Assembly (NCBI GenBank): GCA_054601695.1
Contig: BAAHQB010000313.1
Span: 1 to 64,000, forward strand
Direction of reading: 5' to 3'
DNA length: 64,000 nucleotides
Source of the DNA: Amorphochlora amoebiformis
Lineage: Eukaryota > Cercozoa > Chlorarachniophyceae
Shown: in pieces, positions 1-64,000 of the stretch
Numbering within the stretch: the first letter of the stretch is position 1
How the letters are laid out: every line of letters begins with the position of its first letter
Program-made: the position numbers and the translations under genes
The notes under the pieces: generated by a model
What the model was told of the DNA's origin: nothing
What the model saw: the letters and a program-made list of their open reading frames with translations, nothing else
The model's database searches: none

Positions 1-5333
<5,333 letters not shown>

Positions 5334-5758
5334 CTCCTGATTCGACAATCGGATATTATCTGCGCACTTTCAACATTCCCGGAAATCCGAAAATCCAATT
5401 TCAACAGGGTATATTGAATGAGGCTTGCCCCATGCAAGGAATATCTGAGGTGGTGGAAGACTAGACCTTGGGCAACATCTCCTCCATCTGGCTTGGCGGT
5501 CGGGGTGCCTGCCTGCGGAGGTTCTGTCAGTGGTACCGACTACCTCGTTACATTGCGTGACTTGCGCGGGAAATGGGAAGGGTACAAGAAAGTCACGATG
5601 GTTTGTCACTAATATTTCTTTTTTCTAGTTGAAAACACCCAAAAAAAATATATTGTGATTATGCGTGACGTGCTCAAAGTATCACGTAGAATATTCAATA
5701 TTGCGTGACGGAGAAGAGATATAGTCGTGACAGGGCGCTATATACTCACGACAGAGGT
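5334..5758. promoter_or_regulatory. Divergent promoter region between dynamin and Hsp20 genes
   Basis: This roughly 425 bp gap separates the dynamin start (-) and the Hsp20 start (+). It contains a possible dynamin 5' exon (5467-5512) and repeated GCGTGACG/CGTGAC motifs near 5664, 5702 and 5726. A TATATA stretch lies at about 5739-5744, some 15-20 bp before the Hsp20 ATG. The role of the motifs is inference only. Confidence 0.4.
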
Positions 5759-6304
5759 ATGAACCAGGGTGACACAGCCATGTGTCGTAACGAAATTCGC
5801 ATGACCCTTTCCATGGCGATGCCTCGGTACGGCGCTTCCGATTTCGCGTCCCCTGTGCGACGTCGCTCCCGACGTGGAGTCTTGGCACTCCTCACGGTTG
5901 CTGTTGTATGTGGCCTTGTGTTTGCATACGCTGGACATGCCACCAAGCTCGGTGGTGGAATCGTAAAGTTTATCCCGGATTCCAACTTTCGCATCCCGGC
6001 CCAAATCGTCGAAGGTGCAAAGGGAATGACCATATCCTGCGACTTGCCAGGGGTCAAAAAGGATGATATCGAAATCAGTCTGCAGGACAGCAAGCTCACC
6101 ATCGCGGGGAATCGCAAATCGGCGGCTGAAGAGGGCATGAAGCTTGTGCACCAAGAGACTTTCGTCGGGACGTTGACCTGCGCGTTCGAGATTCCGGATT
6201 CGATCGACCTGTCAAATATTCAGGCTAACCATGAGAATGGAGTACTTACTCTAACTCTATTCAAGAAGCCTGAAGCGAAGCCACGTATCATCTCCATTGC
6301 TTGA
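5759..6304 (+). CDS. Small heat-shock protein (Hsp20/alpha-crystallin) with N-terminal membrane segment
   Basis: This is a single uninterrupted exon of 181 residues from the first in-frame ATG (5759). Residues 41-58 form a hydrophobic helix preceded by an Arg-rich stretch (VRRRSRRG), consistent with a signal anchor or targeting leader. Residues about 84-180 are an alpha-crystallin domain. It has the strand signature ISCDLPGVKKDDIEISLQD, and near the end NGVLTLTLFKK, the conserved A-x-x-x-N-GVL-type hallmark. Small heat-shock proteins bind unfolding clients without ATP. The canonical C-terminal I-x-I/V motif is only approximated by RIISIA. A transmembrane or organelle-targeted Hsp20 is less common than the cytosolic type. 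A later ATG (MTLSMAMPRYG) could also be the start. Confidence 0.9.
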   Translation: MNQGDTAMCRNEIRMTLSMAMPRYGASDFASPVRRRSRRGVLALLTVAVVCGLVFAYAGHATKLGGGIVKFIPDSNFRIPAQIVEGAKGMTISCDLPGVKKDDIEISLQDSKLTIAGNRKSAAEEGMKLVHQETFVGTLTCAFEIPDSIDLSNIQANHENGVLTLTLFKKPEAKPRIISIA

Positions 6305-6862
6305 GCTGCGTCAAGATGGACGTTCGGCTCAATGTTAGTCCTTCAGTGAGGCTTCAGGCTCTTGTATATTTTGTGATATTATTTGTACTTTGGGCGAAAA
6401 GTTGTACTTCAGCAATTCATTTCCTATGTAACTTCTCATTGTAGAGCAATTTCTAGAATTCGAGCATCTCGAGTTCGGATACTGACGGTTATGGTTCTTC
6501 ACTGTAGCCTATACAGACGCTCAATGGCCGATGAATCGGGCTATTAATATTATATTTTCACTAGTTGTAATTTGTGACATTTCCTATAGATTTCCGGGTA
6601 CTAGAATACCTAGCGCGTGCACGTACTCGATCTCATGCACATGTGCATGAATGAAATAATCAATATAGATCTCGACTGCTTAAAAAGTTTAATGACTACC
6701 GTAGCATAACACAGCTTATACTAGTATACTCAGTACATCTGGTGTTCGGCACCGTTTTCGCACATTCGATATTCGATGGTTATATGTGATCGAATTGTTA
6801 GAACTTACAATTAGCTCTTAAGAGAATCGAGTTATATACACTAGTAGATCTGTGGCCGCTTG
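6305..6862. other. Convergent 3'-3' intergenic region, CTAG-containing
   Basis: This is non-repetitive sequence between the Hsp20 stop and the stop of the DUF1348 gene. I found no open frame or RNA gene. It has about six CTAG tetramers, several as ACTAGT-like palindromes, and probably holds both 3' UTRs and polyadenylation signals. No perfect AATAAA is visible. Confidence 0.6.
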
Positions 6863-9540
<2,678 letters not shown>

Positions 9541-10094
9541 TTCCTCTTGAGTGTTGTGTTTGGAAGTGTCTCTTGTTTGGAAGGAGGAGGTGTGTTGTGT
9601 TGGAAGCAGAGTGTCGTGGAGGACTCGGGTATATCGTGCTTGTACTGTAGGATGCATGAATAAGGTGAATTCACCCAAAACTTGTTTTTCGGAATTTGTC
9701 GGCTTGGGCTTATGGCGCCAAGGCCCTTCCAATGCCTCCTTCGGGTGCACAGGGAAAGAGGAAACCCAATTGGCCAATTTGTTGATACAAAGGGATTCAT
9801 ACGTCAAAGTTAGAGCGGACATCCAAAACAGTTAAGACGGAAAAAGCTTCTGGTGAGTGCTAAACGGCTAGTTTTGATATTCACTGCTATTTCAGGTAGA
9901 GATAATTTTCCAGTGGGGTATACCCCGAATGATAGGTCTATATGCAGACAGACAACGGAGGTTAATATGTTGTAGATTTTTTTTGGGGGTTGGTGAAGCT
10001 GTATGGTTTCTGTAATGACTATTTGTGTGCTTGTCACGTGTCAAAGTTATGTAAGCATATTTAGCGTGTACTGAATGACATAAAAAGTATCTGA
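9541..10094. promoter_or_regulatory. Divergent intergenic region
   Basis: This unique-sequence gap lies between the DUF1348 start (-) and a candidate plus-strand gene. It contains an intron-like segment (GTGAGT donor near 9852, pyrimidine-rich acceptor ending near 9895) that could be a 5' UTR intron of the plus gene. Open frames here look unrelated to known proteins and I do not call them. Confidence 0.4.
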
Positions 10095-13337
<3,243 letters not shown>

Positions 13338-13381
13338 TTGTAAATTATAATTCAAAGAATTTTTTGTGAGTTATTATATAT

Positions 13382-13459
<78 letters not shown>

Positions 13460-13524
13460 ATGCGCTAAATGATAACGTTATATACCCATATGTATTTATA
13501 TATTGTAAATGGTATATGTAAGCT

Positions 13525-13596
<72 letters not shown>

Positions 13597-13660
13597 ATAT
13601 ATCAGTGACACATGGCAGTTTGTATATATATCAATTCAATATCATATATTCATGTTCATA

Positions 13661-13712
<52 letters not shown>

Positions 13713-13745
13713 TATATGTATATATATATATATATATGTACAATG

Positions 13746-13803
<58 letters not shown>

Positions 13804-13889
13804 ATAACACACACACACACACACACTTTCAATGTATATCATTATTATCATAGTAGATATGAGGTGAGCACCACCTATATACTATGATA

Positions 13890-13928
<39 letters not shown>

Positions 13929-14153
13929 AAGTATTGTCTAGATTGTACTAGTTGTCAAGTTGTATCTATGGTATGGATGTACGTACGTCCATATAATTGT
14001 AATCTAGTACAACGACGGTGCATACAAGATGTGGATAAAAATTGAAAACATTCATTTTATGAGATTCCTCTTTACTAGTCACTATGAGTTGTCTAGGTTA
14101 TTCTAAGTTCACTCACACACACAGACATATGTCTAGTAAATTACATATCTAGC

Positions 14154-14191
<38 letters not shown>

Positions 14192-14362
14192 CAAAAACAC
14201 ATATATATATAACATAAATATACATCTAGGTATGTATCATTGGAACATAAATATTGATACACAAAGTATAATATTATATGTCTGAGGTACCTGTAAACAG
14301 TCGTGTTACAAAAACTCGTACCATGGTAATTATACACACCGTCACTGATCTCTATAGATAAT
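13338..14362. other. Convergent intergenic region before ORC2 3' end
   Basis: TA microsatellites fill about 13373-13605 and 13660-13925. Then comes about 230 bp of unique sequence rich in CTAG (about nine copies from 13520 to 14225). A CACACACA run and more TA repeat precede the ORC2 stop. I see no convincing exon. Confidence 0.55.
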
Positions 14363-15877
14363 CTACTCCGACTCTGAAGTCGCTAGGATCTTCTGCTTAA
14401 TCACGTCATTCCCGTACGGAATGTAGTATAGTTGTCGCCCATCGACGTTCTTAGTCTCTACCAGGTGGTGATCTTTCATCTCGTTCAAATGGTTTCGCAT
14501 ATCCACCTCAGTCCGCACCAGCATACCGTCCTGGCATAGCCCCAGAAAGTGGTGGAAGTCGATACCCTGAGGATAGCTCTCGAGCTGCTCGTTCGCCAAG
14601 ACCATCAATATCTCATGATGGTTGGGAGTGAGACTCTTGAGGACGAACGCAATCCCGCTAGCTCGGTCCTCGTTCTCCCCTCCGACGGTCGACGTGGTAT
14701 ACTTGAGCTCGTGAAGATAGTGGTCAAACGTGCTCACATCGTGTGCGAGCCATCGGAACTCGGACGATTGGCGAGCGCTCCAGAGCGTAGGAGCGAGGAT
14801 ATGGTCGATCGTTGCGACAAGCTTGATCTGCGGGATGCTAGCCAGCCGAGCCAAGACGCTTTGCGCGTCGTTTTCCCGCAACGCCTCTCCATCGATGTTG
14901 TGGACGATGACGTACACGCTCGGTGCCCAAGTTGGAAGAAACTTCTTGATGTAATCCACCTGCTCCAATGGGGAGCTGAACGTCTTGGAGTAGGCCTGCA
15001 TGATATCCTTGGTGATTGAGTCGAGGATCCCGCTTAGATTGAGTGCCGGAAAGTAGCCATTGACAACTAACACGGGGCCTTCAGTCAGCCATCGGCTAGC
15101 AAACCGTTGCACCAGCAACTTCTTGGAGCCGACGCCATACAACAAGACATTGAAGCCGCACTGAAGTTGCAGGTAAAGGGTGCGGAACTTTTTGTGGTGT
15201 GCATCATTGAGGCGCTTCTTGGCTATCATATTCTTCGGCTTAAGCTTCTTGATGAGCTTGGTGGCATCCCGCGTAGACATCATATTGAGTAGAGCGAGTG
15301 TGTTGTTCGACGTGGGCCTGGCACGCTCGAACGCCATCCGAAATGACTTACGGGAAAGGACCGAATCCACGGGCTCCTCCTCTTGCTGCTCCTCCTTGGC
15401 AGCCGCCTCAAGCCTCTCGCGCAAGCTCGACACCTTCAGAGTTCGCTTCTCTGCAGATTTCAGCCGTTTCCCGGTGCTCTTCGACACGCGGCGCCGGCTG
15501 GGGGTTTTACGTTTCTTTTTGGGTGCCGGTGTCCGAGACACGACGGGGGTTGGGGCGACGTAAAAATCATCGTGCTTGGAATCGTTATCGTCCTCGAAAT
15601 TCTTCTTGTCGATTCCCTCATCATCCTCGGGGATGTAGTCTTCGTCGCTGTCGCCATCGCTTGCGTCGGGCATTTTGATAAGCTTGCGCTTTGAGGTTTT
15701 GGGGGGGGGCGCAACTGGAAGGCCGAGCTTACGGAGCATGGCTTGGTTCTCCTTGATTTTTTCCAGACGCATGCGCTCGAATTCGCTCAATTCTCCCGAG
15801 GTGGCCGGTGGGCCGTGCCCGGGCCCGGGCCCGGGCCCGTTAGTCGGCTTCTTGGGAGTCTGAATGGGAACATACAT
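14363..15877 (-). CDS. ORC2: Origin recognition complex subunit 2
   Basis: One uninterrupted 504-codon frame. Residues 1-230 are a low-complexity, charged, basic/acidic tail (GPGPGPGHGP, acidic GDSDEDYIPEDDEG, then basic APKKKRKTPSRRR), typical of disordered ORC2 N-termini and probable nuclear-localisation signals. Residues 241-252 (GFNVLLYGVGSK) are the ORC2 degenerate AAA+ loop. Further family blocks are VVNGYFPALNLSGILDSIT, VYVIVHNIDG, LVATIDHILAPTLW, and FVLKSLTPNHHEIL leading into a winged-helix C-terminus (LNEMKDHHLVETK...YYIPYGN). ORC2 is a core ORC subunit that marks replication origins. The start is uncertain: MYVPIQ at 15877 is the first plausible ATG, but a CATTCAG acceptor lies at about 15865-15868, so a short upstream exon beyond the TA block is possible. 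The lack of introns is striking beside intron-riddled neighbours. Confidence 0.93.
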   Translation of the reverse strand: MYVPIQTPKKPTNGPGPGPGHGPPATSGELSEFERMRLEKIKENQAMLRKLGLPVAPPPKTSKRKLIKMPDASDGDSDEDYIPEDDEGIDKKNFEDDNDSKHDDFYVAPTPVVSRTPAPKKKRKTPSRRRVSKSTGKRLKSAEKRTLKVSSLRERLEAAAKEEQQEEEPVDSVLSRKSFRMAFERARPTSNNTLALLNMMSTRDATKLIKKLKPKNMIAKKRLNDAHHKKFRTLYLQLQCGFNVLLYGVGSKKLLVQRFASRWLTEGPVLVVNGYFPALNLSGILDSITKDIMQAYSKTFSSPLEQVDYIKKFLPTWAPSVYVIVHNIDGEALRENDAQSVLARLASIPQIKLVATIDHILAPTLWSARQSSEFRWLAHDVSTFDHYLHELKYTTSTVGGENEDRASGIAFVLKSLTPNHHEILMVLANEQLESYPQGIDFHHFLGLCQDGMLVRTEVDMRNHLNEMKDHHLVETKNVDGRQLYYIPYGNDVIKQKILATSESE

Positions 15878-35214
<19,337 letters not shown>

Positions 35215-35411
35215 CCTAGATAGTGACACTCTAGACTCTGATCATCTAGATCATCCATGCTTGCAACTGGCATATAATCTAGATCATTCATGGTACACCG
35301 TGACATATCATATGGCTATCTCTGGTTTACGACAATTATAGAAGAATGTTACTAACCGTATAAGCTTAAGTAATTCGCTGTATATGACATACTAGGCGGT
35401 ATATATATATT

Positions 35412-35444
<33 letters not shown>

Positions 35445-35726
35445 TATATATTTTTTTAACAAATAATATCTAGCAGGATAGACAGACACTAGTTTTTCCA
35501 GTTCTAACTAGTATTGTCAGATACTTACCAGATCTAATCTAAGTAGCAGCAGGAATCATTGAAGACACGAATCTTTTAAGTTACCAACTGGTGACCATGT
35601 CAAACTCCGGCCTCGAAAAGTCGAAAGATCACAAGCCTATGCACTCTAGACAGGATGCAAGCTAGCGAGATCACTAGATCTAGACGGAGATGAGAGCAGA
35701 ATTTAAATGGTCGATCTCGATCCTAA
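35215..35726. other. Convergent 3'-3' intergenic region, very rich in CTAG
   Basis: Unique sequence with a short TA block (35399-35450) lies between the stops of the 30-exon gene and the TPR gene. About twelve CTAG tetramers occur in about 510 bp, many as TCTAGA/ATCTAGAT. I see no gene. Confidence 0.65.
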
Positions 35727-35985
35727 TCAGAATGAAGACCTCTTCTTATTCCTCCTGCCGCCAATAAAGAAGTACAATGCACCAAGAGCAGTTGCGACAG
35801 CTGCGGCTCCGACGAGGATGAGGGATACATTCGACGATTTGGGTCGGGCTGGGAAGTTGATGGGGGGGATGAGGAGTGAATATGTGATATCTATGTTTGT
35901 GGACGTATATATATATATATATACATATTTGTATACATATATTTTATATAATATATTACATTCATTTAAGAATACTATAATTACA

Positions 35986-36033
<48 letters not shown>

Positions 36034-36038
36034 GTACA

Positions 36039-36088
<50 letters not shown>

Positions 36089-36247
36089 GAAGACATATGT
36101 GTATACATATGTATTATATTATATGTATATATATCTATATATTATGTATATATATATATATATATAAATATATATTGTAGACATATTATATATATATATA
36201 TATACGTTAAATATAATATAGATATATTTTAGATATATAATATAGAT

Positions 36248-36295
<48 letters not shown>

Positions 36296-36479
36296 CTTTC
36301 AGATCCTCTCCTCTTCTCCTCAGTCTGTTTGTCACTCAGCATATGGTTCTGGAAGCCGTCATCGGCAGTCGAAGGCGATTGCTGAGGTGGAGTCGAAGGC
36401 GGTTGCGCAGGCTGAAAAAGACATGTTCTTTGTTAACATACATGATGTTTGCGTGGACATAATAATATATGTACAGTAT

Positions 36480-36542
<63 letters not shown>

Positions 36543-36598
36543 CATTTTTTACATATATGTATATATACATTTAGATATATAAATTTATGTATTTATAT

Positions 36599-36659
<61 letters not shown>

Positions 36660-38303
36660 TATATATATATATATATATATATAATGTATATATGTCTAAA
36701 TTCAGGACCTCGTCTTTGTGCATTCCACACGCAACCATGTTTTGCCTCAGCGTGACAATCACAGACTTGAGCTTGGGGCTTCTTATCAAGAGCGTCCCTT
36801 TGACCATGCCCATCAAGTTGTTGTGCAACGTCTGCAGATACCGAATGTCAGTACCAAAACCTTCGCTATTGTGAGATTCATCTGGCATTTCACCTGTCCA
36901 AAATGTTTTTCCAACAAGAAGATGTAACGCGACATCTCTAACATTCGGCTGCACTTCTCCTTGATCATCTCCTCAGGCCAGTGAGGCTGAGGCTCCTGCA
37001 AAAATTAGCAATCTGTGGATTCGCTTCTGGATTTCGACCTCAGGAAATCTCTGCGAAATAGTACTTGTTAGCGAATGTGCAGTGTACACGACCTCAAACT
37101 TGAAGCCATCCTTCTCCATGGCGTCGCAGAGTCTCTTTGACAGCATATTGGCGAGCCGGATCATCTTATCCTCATCACCCTTGCCCTTAAGCTCGTCGAC
37201 GATACTCATAACCTTCTTCTCCTCCGGAGTGGCCGAGGCTGCGCCTTTGGTGAACTTGACGTATGACTTGGACTCCTTGTCGATGCGGCTAGCCCGTCTT
37301 GTGGGTCGCCCGGGGAGGATATCTGATGGGATATTTACTTACGGGTCGAGGAATATGAATTAACCAGTCCCAACGCCAAATATATGTACATACGGCATTA
37401 CACAAGCTACGATACAAGCCCTAACCCATGAACAGCTAACGGAGCATACAAAATAGCCAATAATGTAACCGTGATCCTCAGGCCCCATTAGATCGATCTG
37501 TGAGTTGTCTTCGTTGAATCTGAAGAGATGAGGCATGACGTGCGGGATCAGTCCTTGCTCCGTTGGAATCTTGATCGTGATATCCATCCACATGGGATCT
37601 TTCGTAACGTCTAGCTTGAGATCGGCGTCCATCTGACGAGCCGGCACAGTCAGGATGACCTTCCTCTCGGACTTAAAGTCGAGCTCCTGCGAGCCCCCAC
37701 CGAGCTCGGCAGGGATGGCACCGTTCCACTTGCCCTTGAGCTTGGCCATAATTAGCTCTATCTGCGCCCGTTCTTCGGCTTGTTTTTGGTTGTTCTTGCA
37801 CTTTTTGAGCAGGATATCCATGTTCTTCTCGTCATCCCCCTTAAAGCTGAGGTTCATCGAGAACGCTGTCTCGATGCACTTCTGGCATTCGACCCAATCC
37901 TTGAGCTCACGTAGAGCGTACGCCTTGCGCAAGTGTGCTCGTGCGTATGATGGAAAAATGCTGACAGCTCGGTTGGCATCCTCTAGCGCTGCTTTAAAAT
38001 CGCCCGAGCGCCGGTACGCCTGAGACCGATTGCCGAGAATAGGGCCCACGACTTCCGGGTCGTTGCACACTTCAATACCCTGCGGACGAGTGGTCAGGCT
38101 CCGACAACAGGATAACCATAGAATCTGTGACGATGGAATAGACAGACCTTAGTATATTCGTCGATAGCCTCTCCAAACCTCCTGGCCAGAAGGTGCTTGT
38201 TACCGCTCTTTTTATACTCCACAGCCTTGGCCGTGGGATCGGCATCGGCTTTGGGCATGATTACTGGCTCAGCTGCACCTGCTTCGTTGCCACTGGCGTC
38301 CAT
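35727..38303 (-). CDS. Tail-anchored tetratricopeptide-repeat (TPR) protein
   Basis: Eight exons (38148-38303, 37470-38079, 37093-37322, 37039-37050, 36894-36995, 36709-36831, 36297-36411, 35727-35848) give 489 residues with phase kept throughout. TPR-type helices start at about residue 28 ([20 protein letters not shown]), continue [20 protein letters not shown] and then [17 protein letters not shown]. This is a three-repeat clamp arrangement like Hsp70/Hsp90 co-chaperones. A charged middle and a Pro/Gln/Ser linker follow, then one C-terminal membrane helix ([20 protein letters not shown]) with a basic tail [11 protein letters not shown], i.e. a tail anchor. The likely role is docking chaperone-bound clients at an organelle membrane (inference). 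The fourth exon is only 12 nt. The exon 2/3 junction (GTTACA donor) is the weakest; without it the TPR part would end at 37360 and the tail part would be a separate gene. Confidence 0.83.
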
Positions 38304-38548
38304 GGTTGGGAATCAAATGCCTGACGGCTTGTGCGTGTGATGGGACCAGGTAGGCGCCGTGGTCGGAGGTCTACTAGAGATAAACTCTCGGAATCTCTGA
38401 GGCTAAGCATTATCAAGTTTCACATGACTTACCCCGTATATTAGCATCTGATATCCATGATATCATAATTTTAATATAAAAACATATAATTACTCGATAT
38501 TCAATATATTTGATTCTTACACGTGCCGTGGCATCTTCATCATTCGGC
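38304..38548. promoter_or_regulatory. Divergent promoter between TPR and F-BAR genes
   Basis: A compact 245-bp unique-sequence gap between two ATGs on opposite strands. It has no telomere or TA repeat blocks, in contrast to the introns. No specific site is recognised. Confidence 0.5.
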
Positions 38549-56298
<17,750 letters not shown>

Positions 56299-56640
56299 AC
56301 TAGGGCTACCAGACCAAAAGCATAAAATAAAGAGAGGAGAAAGAAAAGTTAGAGAGTGAGAGAGAGAAAGCGAGGAGGTTTTTATACATATGTATGTATA
56401 TATATATATATAAGTTAATATATATTTACATATATACATAGACATATATTTATAATGTACAGCGGCGAGGTCTCTTGCATAATACGTATGCATACACACA
56501 CACATATATATATATATGTATATATATATGCATATTGAGAGAGAGAGATATTGATATTACATATATATATATGTATGTATATAATGCGTATATATAAATA
56601 TATATTTTTATGTTTTTACATTCATTTATATAAATTTACA

Positions 56641-56671
<31 letters not shown>

Positions 56672-57544
56672 TTACATATATGTATATATACATAATACAA
56701 CATTGGTATTAACATACATCTAGTATATATATACTCAGGATAACACAGACATGCAAAGCCCGATCGACCCGGCCACTATCGAGATATCCAGCTGTAAATT
56801 ATATATCTAAAGAATTAGTTAATCCGGATCCCAGACATCGCGAGCTGTCCTAGCTATCCGCAAGATAAGATATACAAACGGCCGCGGTGCGCATACACGG
56901 TTTATATTCTGCGACGTCAGTACTTTTTAAATTTTGTGTCAAATCATACTGGTCTAGTAGTCTAGATAGTCTAGTACAGTAGTACTAGTAGTACTAAATT
57001 TACTCAGATCTGATATATCGATGCACTAGATGTAACGAAGTCGGGCCTTACCTTATAAGCCCAACTGCTAAGTACAACAACAGCATTGACTAGATTGAAT
57101 ATAAGCTAGATAAGCTCTCTCAAGTCTCTGAAAAAACTAGAATAAACATCTTTGAAAGTCGACGAGTTCTAAATTCTAAAAATTCTAGGTGAGCAACTCC
57201 AGACTAGTCTAGCTACTAGGCTAGTCTAAAACTAGACCAAGGTCATGATCAATCAGTCTTACCAGATATACTAGATATAAGATCTAGAAGATAATGACTA
57301 GTGATACTTGGTCATACAATATCTAGATCTGTGCCAAAACGATAGGTCAGTCTTTGAATCTTCTCAATGATTGTCTTAAGATTATGTGTGTACGGTAATG
57401 CTCTAGATGATACTACCAGTACCAGCACTAGGACCAGTAACAGTACTACTTGTTCTTGTCTTGTAGTGCTTGTACCAGTTGTATAATAGCTAGAATAATA
57501 TATATCAAACTAGTCAAATGTCAAGCTAGTTTATCGTGCCAGCC
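56299..57544. other. Convergent 3'-3' intergenic region with dense CTAG
   Basis: GA/TA repeats occupy about 56330-56700. About 800 bp of unique, AT-rich sequence follows (56730-57540) with more than twenty CTAG tetramers, often as ACTAGT/TCTAGA/CTAGTACTAG. No open frame of note, no RNA gene recognised. It separates the F-BAR and WASHC4 stops. Confidence 0.65.
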
Positions 57545-63850
<6,306 letters not shown>

Positions 63851-63869
63851 CTTCAGATATCTATGTTAA

Positions 63870-63942
<73 letters not shown>

Positions 63943-64000
63943 CATACATACATCTATATATATACATGTATATACATATATTATATATATATGTAATATA
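63851..64000. repeat. TA microsatellite, WASHC4 intron to window edge
   Basis: After a short unique acceptor region (63851-63868) the sequence is (TA)n with TACATACA spacers to the end. It is presumably the next intron of WASHC4. Confidence 0.85.

Noticed and set aside
38094-38303. Calling the TPR gene TTC4/CNS1
   Set aside because: The TPR helices fit, but the C-terminal region and tail anchor do not match the TTC4 wheel domain as I recall it.

Overview
The window is nuclear DNA of an intron-dense, spliceosomal eukaryote, probably a protist. Its genes carry ORC2, the WASH-complex subunit SWIP, F-BAR, dynamin and Hsp20 domains. They are broken into exons of mostly 25-100 bases with GT...AG introns. 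The telomere-type repeat is TTAGGG/CCCTAA. I cannot name the species. Most of the DNA is (TA)n microsatellite, which gives long meaningless Tyr-Ile reading frames on both strands. The real coding sequence sits in short non-TA islands, and I assembled it by hand from splice sites and reading-frame phase.

Genes in order, with strands strictly alternating: dynamin-family GTPase (-, 1197-5333, 3' end outside the window); single-exon Hsp20 (+, 5759-6304); DUF1348/NTF2-like protein (-, 6863-9540, 6 exons); a weakly supported unknown gene (+, 10095-13337); ORC2 (-, 14363-15877, one long exon); a 30-exon unrecognised gene (+, 16918-35214, 619 aa); a tail-anchored TPR protein (-, 35727-38303, 8 exons, 489 aa); a 37-exon F-BAR protein with a KIAA0513/SBF2-like C-terminal region (+, 38549-56298, 744 aa); and WASHC4/SWIP (-, 57545-63850, 5' end outside the window). 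Neighbours are divergent pairs separated by convergent 3'-3' gaps. The 3'-3' gaps are rich in the tetramer CTAG.

The most unusual feature is the intron content. Several introns consist almost wholly of telomere-type CCCTAA repeats: they start GTAACCC and end CCTAG or CCCAG. Sixteen copies of a dispersed element (about 50-130 bp, core ending in a conserved AGACATGCTGAATAATCTGA-like block joined to CCCTAA repeats) all lie in predicted introns, and 15 of 16 are in the sense direction of the host gene. This looks like an introner-type, intron-forming element that carries or recruits telomeric repeat. A second pattern is the 'exon echo': within the TA introns, degenerate partial copies of the adjacent exon edge recur, the 5' part upstream or the 3' part downstream.

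At least three genes point to membrane and endosome remodelling (dynamin, F-BAR, WASHC4). The others (ORC2, Hsp20, TPR co-chaperone, DUF1348) are unrelated housekeeping types, so no operon-like logic is implied. All exon models are manual inferences from one strand of raw sequence; RNA-seq would be decisive.
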